Shown: positions 1-8,778 of the stretch, one piece after another
Position numbering within the stretch: position 1 is the stretch's first letter
Layout: every line of letters begins with the position of its first letter
Source: Mitsuaria sp. 7
GTDB taxonomy: Bacteria > Pseudomonadota > Gammaproteobacteria > Burkholderiales > Burkholderiaceae_C
Reading direction: 5' to 3'
Assembly (NCBI RefSeq): GCF_001653795.1
Contig: NZ_CP011514.1
Location: forward strand, 2,994,279 to 3,058,278
DNA: 64,000 nt
The notes under the pieces: generated by a model
What the model saw: only the letters and a program-made list of their open reading frames with translations
Databases searched by the model: none
What the model was told of the DNA's origin: nothing
Made by a program: the position numbers and the translations under genes

Positions 1-1
1 G

Positions 2-502
2 CCGGGCCTCGACAGCGAGCCGCTCTTCGACCTGTCGATGCTGCCCGTGGCCTCGCCCGCGCTCGCGCATCAGCTGATCGGGGAACCGCTGGAAGCCCTC
101 GCGCAAGCGCCGCTACTCGGCGACGCCGCGCAATGGGAGGACTGGTTCTCGCAGGCCGGGCTGCGGCGTCAGGTCGTGCCGGTGGCGATCTTCAACGACT
201 TCGGCATCCTGCTGCAGGCGGCGGAGCAAGGCATGGGCGTCGGACTGACGCGCGAGCTGCTGGCGGCGGATGCCCTGCTCGACGGCCGCCTCGTGCGCGT
301 CGCGCCGCGGCAGGCGATGCTCAAGGAGCCGCAGCGGTATCACATCGTCTATCGGCCGAAGTCGCGCGAGGAGCCCGCCGTCTGCGCGTTCGTCGAGTGG
401 CTGCATGAGGAGACCGCGCAGTCGCGTGCGGCGCTGGACGGCGCGAAGACCTGCCTGGCGACCGGCAAGGTCACGCCGGGATCGACGCCGGTCACGACCT
501 GA
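2..502 (+). CDS. LysR-family transcriptional regulator, C-terminal part (5' truncated by window edge)
   Basis: The reading frame is open from the window edge and ends at TGA 500-502, giving about 166 residues. They match the second half of a LysR effector-binding domain: a segment around an FNDFGILLQAAEQGMGVGLT-like stretch, which is the usual loop where LysR proteins read G-G-LLP in the regulatory domain, then a short strand-rich tail ending in a helix (VCAFVEWLHEE). The N-terminal winged helix lies outside the window, so the target genes and effector cannot be inferred. The gene is convergent with hemW and has only a short gap after it. The family assignment is fairly secure; the specific function is unknown. 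Confidence 0.7.
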   Translation, partial: PGLDSEPLFDLSMLPVASPALAHQLIGEPLEALAQAPLLGDAAQWEDWFSQAGLRRQVVPVAIFNDFGILLQAAEQGMGVGLTRELLAADALLDGRLVRVAPRQAMLKEPQRYHIVYRPKSREEPAVCAFVEWLHEETAQSRAALDGAKTCLATGKVTPGSTPVTT

Positions 503-531
503 GCATCACGCGCTCAGGTCACCTGCTCAGA

Positions 532-1716
532 TCACGCGCTCAGGAAGAGTTCCTGCAGATCGCTGAGGAAGTCGAAGCCACGCGGCGTCGCGCGGATCAC
601 GGCAGGATCGAGGTCGAGCAAGCCCTTCGCGCGCCCTTGCTCCATCGCCTTCGCGATCGCCGACGGCGGCAGGCCGGTGCGTTCGAGGAAGCTCTGCATC
701 GTCACGCCCTCGCGCAGGCGAAGCGCGTTCAGCATGAACTCGAACGGGAGCTCGTTGCGGGCGACCTCGTTCTCGTTGGACACGGCCTGACCCTCGGCGG
801 CCTTCTGCATGTAGGTCGCGGGATCGCGCCAGCGCACCTGACGCAACAGCCGGTGCGCGAAGCTGAGCTTCGTGTGCGCGCCCGCGCCGATGCCGAGGTA
901 GTCGCCGAACTGCCAGTAGTTGGTGTTGTGCGTGCAGCGATGGCCGTCGCGCGCATAGGCCGAGACCTCGTAGCGCGACATGCCCTTCGCGCCGGTGCGC
1001 GCAGTGATCAGGTCCAGCATCTCGCTGGCGAGATCCGGATCGGGCAGGTGTTCCGGCGGCGAGTTCGCGAAGCGCGTGTTGGGCTCGATCGTCAGGTGAT
1101 AGACGGACAGATGCGGCGGCTCGAACGCCAGCGCGATGTCCAGGTCCTGGTCGAGCTGCTCCAGCGTCTGTTCCGGCAGCGCGTACATCAGGTCGATGTT
1201 GAAGGTCCCGAACGAACGGGCCGCCTCCTCGATCGCCGCGCGCGCCTGCGTGCCGCTGTGGATGCGGCCGAGCGCCTGCAGCTTGGCGTCGTCGAAGGTC
1301 TGCACGCCGATCGACAGCCGCGTCACGCCCGCCTGCGCGAAGCCCGCGAAGCGGTCCTTCTCGAAGGTGCCGGGATTGGCTTCCATCGTGATCTCGCAGC
1401 CCGGCTCCAGCGGCAGCCGTGCGCGCAGATCCGAGATCAGCTCGGCGATCTGCTCCGGCGCGAACAGGCTGGGCGTGCCGCCGCCGATGAAGATCGACAC
1501 GACGGAACGTCCCCAGATCAACGGCAGCGCCGCTTCCAGATCCGATCGCAGCGCGGCGAGATAGGCCCGCGCCGTCTCCACGTCGAGCTCGCGCCCGTCG
1601 CGGTATTCATGCGAGTTGAAATCGCAGTACGGGCACTTGCGGATGCACCACGGCAGGTGCACGTACAGCGACAGCGGCGGCAGCGCCGACAGCGTCAGCG
1701 TGCCGGGCCGCATCAT
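532..1716 (-). CDS. hemW: Radical SAM heme chaperone HemW
   Basis: HemW is a radical-SAM protein that binds haem and delivers it to respiratory enzymes. The N-terminus carries the [4Fe-4S] motif CIRKCPYC (Cys24, Cys28, Cys31 from the ATG at 1716) followed by D-F. The fourth Cys of the true coproporphyrinogen oxidase HemN is missing, which points to HemW. The glycine-rich GGGTPS SAM motif and the HemW C-terminal domain follow, and the length (394 aa) is typical. A TTG at 1734 would add six residues and overlap rdgB by 8 bp; ATG at 1716 is preferred, although neither start has a strong ribosome site. It is the last gene of a leftward rph-rdgB-hemW run. Confidence 0.93.
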   Translation of the reverse strand: MMRPGTLTLSALPPLSLYVHLPWCIRKCPYCDFNSHEYRDGRELDVETARAYLAALRSDLEAALPLIWGRSVVSIFIGGGTPSLFAPEQIAELISDLRARLPLEPGCEITMEANPGTFEKDRFAGFAQAGVTRLSIGVQTFDDAKLQALGRIHSGTQARAAIEEAARSFGTFNIDLMYALPEQTLEQLDQDLDIALAFEPPHLSVYHLTIEPNTRFANSPPEHLPDPDLASEMLDLITARTGAKGMSRYEVSAYARDGHRCTHNTNYWQFGDYLGIGAGAHTKLSFAHRLLRQVRWRDPATYMQKAAEGQAVSNENEVARNELPFEFMLNALRLREGVTMQSFLERTGLPPSAIAKAMEQGRAKGLLDLDPAVIRATPRGFDFLSDLQELFLSA

Positions 1717-1726
1717 GCGGATGATG

Positions 1727-2332
1727 TCAGCCAAGGTGCCAGCTCTCGCGCATCTGGCGCAGCAGGTCTTGCGACGCGAGCGCGCGATGGCTCAAGCGGT
1801 TCTTCACCTCGGCGCCGAGCGCCGCCACGCTCTTCCCGAGCTCGGGAATGAACAGCAGCGGGTCGTAGCCGAAGCCGCCCTCGCCTTCCTCGGCGAGCAT
1901 GATCTTCCCCTGCCAGCGGCCCATCGCGATGAGCGGTTCCGGGTCGTCGGCCGAGCGCACCGCGACCAGCGCGCAGACGAAGCGTGCGCGTCGATCCTCG
2001 ATGCCTTCGAGCTTCTCGAGCAGCACGCGGTTGTTCTCGGCGTCGCTCTTCTCGCGGCCGAACAACGTCGCGTAGCGCGCCGACAGCACGCCCGGCATGC
2101 CGCCTAGCGCTTCGACCGCCAGGCCCGAGTCATCCGCGAGCGCCGGCAGACCGCTGGCCTTCGCCGCATGGCGCGCCTTGGTCAAGCCGTTCTCGACGAA
2201 GGTGTGGAAAGGCTCTTCCGCCTCCGGGATGCCGAGGCTGCCCTGCGTCACGAGTTCGATGCCGAGCGGCTCGAACAGCGCCTGCAGTTCCTTCAGCTTC
2301 TTCGCATTGTTGGAGGCCAGGACCAACTTCAT
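1727..2332 (-). CDS. rdgB: XTP/dITP diphosphatase (RdgB/HAM1 family)
   Basis: This enzyme hydrolyses non-canonical purine triphosphates (dITP, XTP) to the monophosphate, cleaning the nucleotide pool. The protein starts MKLVLASNNAKKLKEL, the family's substrate-binding N-terminus, and contains DDSGLAVEALGG and GGFGYDPLF-type motifs in the usual places; 201 aa is normal. The frame is open 23 codons further upstream, but only ATG 2332 gives the conserved start. The gene lies between rph and hemW on the same strand, 65 nt after rph, as in many betaproteobacteria. Confidence 0.95.
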   Translation of the reverse strand: MKLVLASNNAKKLKELQALFEPLGIELVTQGSLGIPEAEEPFHTFVENGLTKARHAAKASGLPALADDSGLAVEALGGMPGVLSARYATLFGREKSDAENNRVLLEKLEGIEDRRARFVCALVAVRSADDPEPLIAMGRWQGKIMLAEEGEGGFGYDPLLFIPELGKSVAALGAEVKNRLSHRALASQDLLRQMRESWHLG

Positions 2333-2397
2333 CGCTTGCTCCAATCGACGGGGAGAACGGGGGGACATTCGAACGGGGGCGACCGCCCCCGGAAAAA

Positions 2398-3132
2398 TCA
2401 CTTCAGGCCGAGCGCCTCGCGCTGCGCGACGAGCAGCTCGCGGATGCCCTTCTCGGCGAGGTTCAGCAGCACGTCGACCTCGGCGCGCGTGAACGCGACG
2501 CCTTCGGCCGTGCCCTGCAGCTCGACGAAGTGTCCCGCACCGGTCATGACCACGTTCATGTCGGTGTCGCAGGCGGAGTCCTCGACGTACTCGAGGTCCA
2601 GCAGCGCCTGCCCGTCCAGGATGCCGACGGAGATCGCTGCGACCGCGTCCTTCAGCGGCGACACGGCGATCTTGCCTTCCGCGATCAGCCAGCTCACCGC
2701 GTCATGCGCCGCCACATAGGCGCCGGTGATCGCCGCGGTGCGCGTGCCGCCGTCGGCCTGCAGCACGTCGCAGTCGATCTGGATGGTGCGCTCGCCGAGC
2801 TTGGACAGGTCGAACACGGCGCGTAGCGCGCGGCCGATCAGGCGCTGGATCTCCTGCGTGCGGCCGGTCTGCTTGCCGCGCGCGGCTTCGCGGTCGCTGC
2901 GGGTGTGCGTGGCGCGGGGCAGCATGCCGTATTCGGCGGTGACCCAGCCTTCGCCGCTGCCGCGCTTGTGCGGCGGCACCTTCTCTTCGACGGACGCGGT
3001 GCACAGCACCTTGGTGTCGCCGAACTCGATCAGCACCGCGCCTTCGGCGTGGCGCGTGTAGTGGCGGGTGATGCGGACCGGACGCAAGGCGTCCGCCGCG
3101 CGCCCTTGCGGGCGGCTGGCGTTGCTACTCAT
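2398..3132 (-). CDS. rph: Ribonuclease PH
   Basis: RNase PH is a phosphorolytic 3'-5' exoribonuclease that trims tRNA 3' ends. The 244-residue protein has the RNase PH core: [20 protein letters not shown] at the start, a central [19 protein letters not shown] region, [14 protein letters not shown], and an acidic metal-binding stretch around [15 protein letters not shown]. The open frame runs to 3564, but the upstream part is low-complexity and overlaps the phosphatase gene. ATG 3132 has AAAGGA about 9 nt upstream. It follows the phosphatase gene by 20 nt on the same strand. Confidence 0.95.
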   Translation of the reverse strand: MSSNASRPQGRAADALRPVRITRHYTRHAEGAVLIEFGDTKVLCTASVEEKVPPHKRGSGEGWVTAEYGMLPRATHTRSDREAARGKQTGRTQEIQRLIGRALRAVFDLSKLGERTIQIDCDVLQADGGTRTAAITGAYVAAHDAVSWLIAEGKIAVSPLKDAVAAISVGILDGQALLDLEYVEDSACDTDMNVVMTGAGHFVELQGTAEGVAFTRAEVDVLLNLAEKGIRELLVAQREALGLK

Positions 3133-3152
3133 GAGGAAATCCTTTGGTGCCT

Positions 3153-4052
3153 TCAGTGGGGCTTCTTGCCGGCCTTGCGGATCGCGTCCTGGATCTCGCG
3201 CACGGCGGAATCGATCTCGGCCTCGTCGAGCTGCACGTCCTGGGTCGCCCCGTGGATCGTGGAGGCGAAGCCTTCCTGGTCGAGGTCCTGCGTGGAGATG
3301 GAGTCCGGGGCATCGCCCTCGCCTTCCCACTCCACGGCCAGGGCCGTCACATTGTCGCTGCGCGCGCCGGCCTGGCGCAGCGCCTGCTCGACGAGCTCCG
3401 GCACCGCGTCGCCGACCGAGCGGCTGTCGGACATGTGGCGCAGGATGTCCACGTCGCTGACCGAGCTCCACAGCCCGTCCGAGCACAGCAGCATCCGGTC
3501 GCCGTTCTGCAGCAGCACCGGGCCGTTGACGTCGATCATCGGCTTGCCGGGGCTGCCGAGACACGTGAACAGCACATGGCGGTTGAAGCGTTCGGCGCCG
3601 GTCGCATGGCGGCCCAGCGCTTCCTGCAGCTCGCTGTAGGAATGGTCGCGCGTGCGGGCGATCAGCTCGGTCTCGCGCAGCAGGTACATGCGGGAGTCAC
3701 CGCAGTGCGCCCACCAGATCTGGCCCTGTTGCATCAGCCCGACGACGATGGTCGTGCGCGGCGTGTCGTTCATGCCGCGCTGCTGCGCGTAGGTCAGCAG
3801 CTGCTGGTGCGCGAGCAGCACCGCCGTCTCCAGGAACTGCGAGGGCTCCTTGATCACCGGCTGCGCATCGCGCTGGAACAGCGCCGCGACGTTCTGGAGC
3901 GCCAGATGGGCGGCGACTTCGCCGTCCGGATGGCCGCCCATGCCGTCGGCGAGGGCGAAGAGACCGGCCTCGCGGGTATAGCAATACCCCATGCGGTCCT
4001 CGTTCTTCTCGCGCCCGCCCCGGCGACTCACCTGGTAGACGGAGAACTTCAC
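3153..4052 (-). CDS. PP2C-family Ser/Thr protein phosphatase
   Basis: This is a metal-dependent protein phosphatase, probably reversing the action of the kinase encoded just upstream. PP2C metal-binding motifs are visible: ED near the N-terminus (GREKNEDR), [36 protein letters not shown] and SDNVTALAV. The length of 299 aa fits a catalytic domain plus a short acidic tail. The chosen start is GTG 4052, which overlaps the kinase stop as GTGA and gives the expected N-terminus ([13 protein letters not shown]). The open frame to 4361 is only the antisense-rich extension over the kinase gene. The substrate is unknown. Confidence 0.88.
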   Translation of the reverse strand: MKFSVYQVSRRGGREKNEDRMGYCYTREAGLFALADGMGGHPDGEVAAHLALQNVAALFQRDAQPVIKEPSQFLETAVLLAHQQLLTYAQQRGMNDTPRTTIVVGLMQQGQIWWAHCGDSRMYLLRETELIARTRDHSYSELQEALGRHATGAERFNRHVLFTCLGSPGKPMIDVNGPVLLQNGDRMLLCSDGLWSSVSDVDILRHMSDSRSVGDAVPELVEQALRQAGARSDNVTALAVEWEGEGDAPDSISTQDLDQEGFASTIHGATQDVQLDEAEIDSAVREIQDAIRKAGKKPH

Positions 4053-5017
4053 GCCTTGGCCCCGGTCTTCAGGTTCTCCAGCTGCAGCTTGAGGCGCTCG
4101 CTGAAGCTGAGCTTGGTGTAGCGGCGCTCGGTCTCGCGCGACAGTTCCTTCTGCAGCGCGAAGACGCTCTGCGGACGGGTCAGCGGATCGAGCGACATGC
4201 ACCACTCGGTCACTTCGAGCAGGTTGTCGGAATACACGTTGCGCAGGCGCGAGAGCGACAGGCCCAGCCGGTCCTTCTCCAGGCGCTGCGGCGCGTCGTT
4301 GGGCGGATAGCCCTGCATGCAGGCGTAGATGCAGGCGCCGATCGCGTAGATGTCGGTCCACGGGCCCAGCGAGCCGTCGCGTCGGTACATCTCGGGTGCG
4401 GCGAAGCCGGGCGTGTACATCGGCCGGATGAAGTTGCCTTCCTTGGACAGCACTTCCCGGGCCGCGCCGAAATCGAGCAGCACCGCCTTGTTGTCGTTGG
4501 TGATGAAGATATTGGCCGGCTTGATGTCCAGATGCAGCATCTTGTGCTGGTGCACGATGCGCAAGCCCTTGAGGATTTCGTCGAAGAGCGACCGGATGGT
4601 CGATTCGCGGAACACCTTGTCACGCTTCAAATCGCGGGCGGTCACGATGAAATCCTGCAAGGTATCGCCTTGCAGGTAATTCATGACCATATAGACGGTC
4701 TCGTTCTCCCGCAGGAAATTCAGCACCGAGACGACGCTCGGATGCGAAATTTGCGCGAGTGAACGGCCTTCTTCAAAAAAGCTGCGCAACCCCAGGCGGT
4801 ATAGGGGCTGCTTTTCCGGTTTCACGCGAGGCGTGAGTTCTCCGGGAGATCGTTCTGCAAGGGACGAGGGGAGGTATTCCTTCAGAGCGACCAAGTGATG
4901 GTCGGGGTCTTCGGCGAGATAAACCACGCCGAATCCACCCGCAGCCAATTTCTTGATGATCTGATAGCCCCCCACCACCGTGCCTGCGGGCAAGGGCGCC
5001 GGTTTCGGCTTTGACAT
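4049..5017 (-). CDS. Serine/threonine protein kinase (Hanks type, soluble)
   Basis: The 322-residue protein is essentially one eukaryotic-type kinase domain: glycine loop AAGGFGVVYLAED (about residues 25-37), catalytic Lys46 in VALKEYLP, catalytic loop HLDIKPANIF (HLD in place of HRD) and LLDFGAAR as the Mg-binding DFG. No transmembrane or sensor domain is visible. It shares a 4-bp overlap with the PP2C phosphatase, so the two are translationally coupled as a reversible phosphorylation pair. It is divergent from yicC, only 31 bp away, so both promoters must sit within or near that short gap. Its targets cannot be read from the sequence. Confidence 0.9.
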   Translation of the reverse strand: MSKPKPAPLPAGTVVGGYQIIKKLAAGGFGVVYLAEDPDHHLVALKEYLPSSLAERSPGELTPRVKPEKQPLYRLGLRSFFEEGRSLAQISHPSVVSVLNFLRENETVYMVMNYLQGDTLQDFIVTARDLKRDKVFRESTIRSLFDEILKGLRIVHQHKMLHLDIKPANIFITNDNKAVLLDFGAAREVLSKEGNFIRPMYTPGFAAPEMYRRDGSLGPWTDIYAIGACIYACMQGYPPNDAPQRLEKDRLGLSLSRLRNVYSDNLLEVTEWCMSLDPLTRPQSVFALQKELSRETERRYTKLSFSERLKLQLENLKTGAKA

Positions 5018-5048
5018 AATCGCGGTTCGATTGTTCTACCGATAGCTG

Positions 5049-5966
5049 ATGCCAGTTTACAGCATGACCGGTTATGCCAGCGCCACGGCACAACCCGCGA
5101 ACTCCGGCGAAACCCCTAGCCCGGCCACCCAACCCGCGGTCACGGTGGAGGCGCGCTCGGTGAACGGACGCTTCCTCGACCTGAGTTTCCGCATGCCCGA
5201 CGAGCTCCGCTCGCTCGAGGCAGCGCTGCGCGAGCTCGTCTCGGGCAGCGTCAAGCGAGGCAAGATCGAACTGAGGATCAACACCCACAAAGACACCGAC
5301 ACGTCCTGGCCGAACCCGCAGCCAGAGCAGCTCAGCCGGCTTTCGCGGCTGGAATCGCAGGTGCAATCCTGGCTGCCGAAGGCGCAGGGATTGAGCGTCC
5401 AGGAGGCCTTGAACTGGTGCAAGACCGGCGCGACGGGCGCGTCGGCGAACGACGAGACGGTGCTCGACGCCGCGCGTCAATGCATCAAGGGATTCCTGGA
5501 AGCGCGGGAGCGCGAAGGCGCCAAATTGGTAACGATGCTCAAGCAGCGCGTCGCCACTTTGCGGGACCTCGCCACACAGGCCGAGCCGCTGGTCCCGGCG
5601 GCGGTCCAACGTCAGCGCGAGCGCTTCCTCGAGCGCTGGCAGGAGGCGTTGAGCGCGACCGGCGCGACGCAGACGATCTCCGAGCAGTCGCTGCAGGAGC
5701 GCGCCATCAACGAGGCGGCGGCCTACGCGCTGCGCATCGACGTGGCCGAGGAGCTCACGCGGCTGCGCGCCCACCTGGACGAGATCGACCGCCTGCTCAA
5801 GAAGGGCGGCGAGGTCGGCAAGCGGCTGGACTTCCTGATGCAGGAGCTGCACCGCGAAGCCAACACGCTGGGCTCGAAAGCCGCGGCGATCGAACTGACC
5901 AACATCTCGGTCGAGATGAAGGTCGCCATCGAGCAGATGAAGGAACAGGTGCAGAACATCGAGTGA
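5049..5966 (+). CDS. yicC: YicC family protein (endoribonuclease/stress protein)
   Basis: It begins MPVYSMTGYASATAQ, the hallmark YicC N-terminus (MxxSMTGYG/A), and ends in the conserved DUF1732 tail containing NTLGSKAAAIELTN and the helix VEMKVAIEQMKEQVQNIE. The length of 305 aa is normal. YicC is reported to act on RNA in Escherichia coli. In most Proteobacteria it stands next to gmk; here gmk is about 40 kb away, which marks the left edge of the accessory block. Confidence 0.95.
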   Translation: MPVYSMTGYASATAQPANSGETPSPATQPAVTVEARSVNGRFLDLSFRMPDELRSLEAALRELVSGSVKRGKIELRINTHKDTDTSWPNPQPEQLSRLSRLESQVQSWLPKAQGLSVQEALNWCKTGATGASANDETVLDAARQCIKGFLEAREREGAKLVTMLKQRVATLRDLATQAEPLVPAAVQRQRERFLERWQEALSATGATQTISEQSLQERAINEAAAYALRIDVAEELTRLRAHLDEIDRLLKKGGEVGKRLDFLMQELHREANTLGSKAAAIELTNISVEMKVAIEQMKEQVQNIE

Positions 5967-5978
5967 GCGGCGTGGCCG

Positions 5979-6146
5979 TCAGGCGACGGCCACTCGCTTC
6001 CTCAGCACCACGGGCCCGGGGATCACGGCGATCACCGTGTCCAGCGCCTCGCTCGCCCGCTCCAGCACCACGCGGCCGTCGGCCTCGACGACCGGGAGCG
6101 GCTGCGACGCGAAGTCGAGCCATCTCACATCGAGACGCCCCAGCAA
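5979..6146 (-). CDS. Possible small ORF downstream of the exonuclease
   Basis: After the exonuclease stop (6180-6182) the same frame continues without a stop to TGA 5979-5981. A TTG at 6146 would give a 55-residue product with plausible amphipathic composition (WLDFASQPLPVVEADGRVV, then a valine-rich end). There is no ATG and no good ribosome site. It could be a small protein, the remains of a longer exonuclease C-terminus cut off by a nonsense change, or chance open frame in GC-rich DNA. I do not recognise it. Confidence 0.25.
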   Translation of the reverse strand: MLGRLDVRWLDFASQPLPVVEADGRVVLERASEALDTVIAVIPGPVVLRKRVAVA

Positions 6147-6179
6147 GACCTGACGCTTGCGCCTTCGCGCCGGCGCGTC

Positions 6180-6749
6180 TCAGCGCTGGCGACTCTCCGC
6201 GAGCATGTTGCAGAAGAGTGCGCCCTGCTCGATCGCGTCGTCAAGCGCGACGTGGGAATGCGGCAGGTCGTCGAACCAGCGCTTGGGCATGGCGCTCTTG
6301 GTGCTGCGGCGGTAGTCGCGGCGCAGCATCACCATGGCCATCGTCTTGACGTCGAGGGCGGAGAAGCTGAACGGGCTGCGACCGGCGAAGCGGATCAGGT
6401 ACCAGTAGACGAACATGAAATCGAAGGACGCCGGATAGCCGACGAACACGGGCTGTCCGGGCAAGCCGTCGAGCCAGGCGACGTAGTCGGCCATCGCGGC
6501 CTGCGGCGATCGCAGGTCGGTGCGCGAGGCCGCCAAGGCCTCGGGCTGCTGCGCCCACCACGCCATCGTGTCGGGATGACCGGCGGCGTCGGGCAGCGTC
6601 TCCAGGTTCGCGGAGAAGGTCGCCACCAGCGTCTTGTCCGCGAGGTACGCGGCCGAGCCGAAGCTCAGCATCGAATGCGGACCGGGGATCGGGCCGTCGA
6701 CCTCGACATCGGTGCTGACGTAGATCTCGGTGCGGGTTTTCTCGTTCAT
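6180..6749 (-). CDS. DEDDh-type 3'-5' exonuclease-like protein
   Basis: The 189-residue protein has an RNase-H-fold exonuclease layout: Asp14-x-Glu16 in STDVEVDG, a central [10 protein letters not shown] segment supplying the second Asp, and a C-terminal [11 protein letters not shown] supplying His and Asp of the DEDDh set. Family members occur as stand-alone nucleases in many Proteobacteria; the natural substrate is not known to me. The start overlaps a tiny upstream ORF by ATGA. It is leftward, opposite to the eCIS operon, and may be a passenger between yicC and the regulator. Confidence 0.7.
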   Translation of the reverse strand: MNEKTRTEIYVSTDVEVDGPIPGPHSMLSFGSAAYLADKTLVATFSANLETLPDAAGHPDTMAWWAQQPEALAASRTDLRSPQAAMADYVAWLDGLPGQPVFVGYPASFDFMFVYWYLIRFAGRSPFSFSALDVKTMAMVMLRRDYRRSTKSAMPKRWFDDLPHSHVALDDAIEQGALFCNMLAESRQR

Positions 6750-6898
6750 GAGGATGCAGTATCTGCCAGCGGAATGCCGCGACCTTCGACGTAGTCCTGC
6801 CCTGGTGTTCCGGCCAGCGGCAGCGCCCGCGCGATGCGCTCGGCCGGCGACTCGCCGGACCGGGGCATGCAGACGGGGTCGCGGGTGAAGGGGACCAT
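6746..6898 (-). CDS. Possible 50-residue ORF coupled to the exonuclease gene
   Basis: ATG 6896-6898 opens a 50-codon frame whose TGA overlaps the exonuclease ATG as ATGA, a sign of translational coupling. Purine-rich Shine-Dalgarno-like sequence lies upstream, though spacing is not ideal. The end of the product, around [13 protein letters not shown], resembles a short motif found near the N-termini of some primase/toprim proteins, so it might be a remnant. It is too short for a firm call. Confidence 0.3.
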   Translation of the reverse strand: MVPFTRDPVCMPRSGESPAERIARALPLAGTPGQDYVEGRGIPLADTASS

Positions 6899-7105
6899 CC
6901 CTCGATCTTCCTCCTCGCGGCGCCGTCTTTCACGAAGCGATCCCCCCAGTTCCGCAATTGACCTGCCCGGGGTGGTGGCCTAGCTTGGCGACTAGAACTG
7001 CGGCAACAACGCCCAGCACCATGACCATGGGAGGAGTGATGGCCGAGCGACGAACGCGGGCTGGACGAATGCATCTCGAACCATCCGTTCGAACCGCCAA
7101 CCAAG

Positions 7106-7130
7106 GCGCCTTTCCACGTTCGAAAGGCGC
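7106..7130. promoter_or_regulatory. Inverted repeat upstream of the sigma-54 activator gene
   Basis: GCGCCTTTC (7106-7114) and GAAAGGCGC (7122-7130) are a perfect 9-bp inverted repeat with a 7-nt centre, ending 42 nt before the activator ATG. No T-run follows, so it is not an intrinsic terminator. Just upstream, TCGAACC occurs twice within about 20 nt. The position suits an operator or leader hairpin controlling the activator, but no factor can be named. The rest of 6899-7172 shows no gene. Confidence 0.4.
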
Positions 7131-7172
7131 TCCGATGCAAGTCTTCCTGCGACAGACCCTGGGAGCGCGCTC

Positions 7173-8177
7173 ATGCTGAGCGAACGCTCGCCCCAGCTCG
7201 TCGGTCGCGCGCCGGCCTTCCTGCAGGCGCTCACGCTGATCGAGCGCATGGCGCGCTACGACGCGCCCGTGCTGATCGTCGGCGAGACGGGCACCGGCAA
7301 GGAGCTGGCCGCGCGCGCGATCCATTACGAGTCGGAGCGGCGCGACGCGCCCTTCGTGCCGCTGAACTGCGGCGCCGTGCCGGAGACGCTGATCGAGAGC
7401 GAGCTCTTCGGCTGCGAGCGCGGCGCGTTCACCGACGCCCGCCAGGCCCGCAGCGGCCTCATCGCGGCGGCCGAGGGCGGCACGCTCTTCCTCGACGAAC
7501 TGGACTCGCTGCCGCTTCGCGCGCAGGTGTCGCTGCTGCGCTTCCTGCAGGACTTCCGCTACCGGCCGGTCGGCGGCACGCGCGAATGCTGCGGCGACGT
7601 GCGCGTCGTGGCCGCGGCCAGCCCACGCCTGCATGAACTGCTAGAGACCGGCGCCTTCCGCGACGACCTCGCCTTCCGGCTCAACGTGCTGCTGCTGGAG
7701 ATGCCGCCGCTGCGCGACCGGCCCGGCGATGCGCGCGTGCTCGCCGAGTACTTCATCGCGAGACACGCACGGCAGCACGCGCTGCCGCCGCGCGCGCTCG
7801 CGCCGGGCTGCGTCGACTGGATCGCGCGCTACGCGTGGCCGGGCAACGTGCGCGAGCTCGACAACCGCGTGCAGCGCGCGCTGATGCTGTCGGACGGCGA
7901 TGAGCTTGACCTGCGCCCGTGTGCGACGAATTCGATCAGCGCGACCGGCGCACCACGCAGCGACGGAGCGGTTTCTGCCGGCGACCTGCGCGCCTTCAAC
8001 GACGCGCGCGACGAGGCCATGCTGCACTTCGAGCGCAGCTACCTCGAACAGCTGATGCACTCCGCGCACGGCAACGTGACGCACGCCGCGCGCCTCGCCG
8101 GCAAGGAGCGCCGCGCCCTCGGCAAGCTGCTGAAGAAGCACGGCCTCGAGCGCGACGCGTTCGACTCGCCCAACTGA
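7173..8177 (+). CDS. PspF-like sigma-54-dependent activator (AAA+ plus Fis HTH, no sensor domain)
   Basis: This is an enhancer-binding ATPase that opens RNA polymerase-sigma54 promoters. The AAA+ domain begins almost at residue 1: Walker A GETGTGKE at 37-44, the sigma54-contacting loop GAFTDA at 84-89 (consensus GAFTGA), Walker [12 protein letters not shown] near 103, and [11 protein letters not shown] Fis-type helix-turn-helix closes the protein ([20 protein letters not shown]). No receiver, GAF or PAS domain is present, as in PspF. GGGAG lies 7 nt before the ATG. A near-consensus -24/-12 promoter lies 194 bp downstream of its stop, so the eCIS operon is the obvious target. Confidence 0.9.
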   Translation: MLSERSPQLVGRAPAFLQALTLIERMARYDAPVLIVGETGTGKELAARAIHYESERRDAPFVPLNCGAVPETLIESELFGCERGAFTDARQARSGLIAAAEGGTLFLDELDSLPLRAQVSLLRFLQDFRYRPVGGTRECCGDVRVVAAASPRLHELLETGAFRDDLAFRLNVLLLEMPPLRDRPGDARVLAEYFIARHARQHALPPRALAPGCVDWIARYAWPGNVRELDNRVQRALMLSDGDELDLRPCATNSISATGAPRSDGAVSAGDLRAFNDARDEAMLHFERSYLEQLMHSAHGNVTHAARLAGKERRALGKLLKKHGLERDAFDSPN

Positions 8178-8370
8178 CTCCCTTCCTCTGCGACGTCCAT
8201 GCCGCCGCGCACCTCGCGGCGGCTTCGTCGCGTCCGCCGGGCGATGCTCCATCCACTGGGTCGCCACAGACCCGGCGGGTCGCGACAGACGGGTCCACGG
8301 TCACCCGCCTGACGACGTCTGCCGCCCTCCTCTCCTCTGACGACCGCCGTCGACACCGTGGCGCAACACC

Positions 8371-8386
8371 TGGCACGTTCCTCGCA
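8371..8386 (+). promoter_or_regulatory. Sigma-54 (-24/-12) promoter for the eCIS operon
   Basis: TGGCACGTTCCTCGCA matches the sigma-54 consensus TGGCACG-N4-TTGCA with one mismatch (TCGCA for TTGCA) and exact GG-to-GC spacing. Transcription would start near 8396. It sits between a sigma-54 activator gene and the first eCIS genes, facing them. Activator-binding sites should lie in 8178-8370; I could not define them by eye. Confidence 0.72.
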
Positions 8387-8402
8387 TTGATCGAGGACAA
8401 CG

Positions 8403-8669
8403 TTGCTGGAGACGCCGTTGTGCGAAGACGCAGGCACGAGAAGACGGCGAGCGGAGTCGGCCATCCTGGCCCACCTCGCCCGCCATCCGCTCGCCGCCGA
8501 TACCGAACAGGGGATCGCGCAATGGTGGTTGGGCTCGAAGGGCGTGGACGTTCCGCTGGACGACGTGCGGCAGGCGCTGGAGGCGCTGCTGCACGACGGC
8601 CGCATCGAGCGCGCCACGCTGCCGGACGGGCGCGCGATCTACCGCGCGCCGCGGTCCGGCGGCCCGTGA
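8403..8669 (+). CDS. Small winged-helix-like protein at the head of the eCIS operon
   Basis: The 88-residue product has a helix-rich core (AESAILAHLARHP, then DVRQALEALLHDGRIERATL, then a strand-like DGRAIYRAP) that reads like a compact winged helix, so a DNA-binding or regulatory role is possible. There is no ATG start. TTG 8403 has GAGGA 5 nt upstream, while TTG 8418 has GGAG 6 nt upstream and lies more comfortably inside the transcript predicted from the sigma-54 promoter. The true start is therefore uncertain (83 or 88 aa). I do not recognise the family. Confidence 0.55.
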   Translation: MLETPLCEDAGTRRRRAESAILAHLARHPLAADTEQGIAQWWLGSKGVDVPLDDVRQALEALLHDGRIERATLPDGRAIYRAPRSGGP

Positions 8670-8706
8670 TCTGGCGACGTCCGCCGGCAGCAACGAAGAC
8701 GACGCC

Positions 8707-8733
8707 GGCGACGGCGACGGCGACGGCGACGGC
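8707..8733 (+). repeat. GGCGAC hexamer tandem repeat (4.5 copies)
   Basis: Four perfect GGCGAC units plus GGC lie in the 109-bp gap between the small winged-helix gene and the DUF4255 gene. The gap is otherwise featureless up to the ribosome site AGAGGA at 8764. Copy-number change here would alter leader length, not coding sequence. Confidence 0.6.
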
Positions 8734-8778
8734 AAGCAATTCGAATCCATCCCGAGGTTTTCAGAGGACTTCAGCCGC

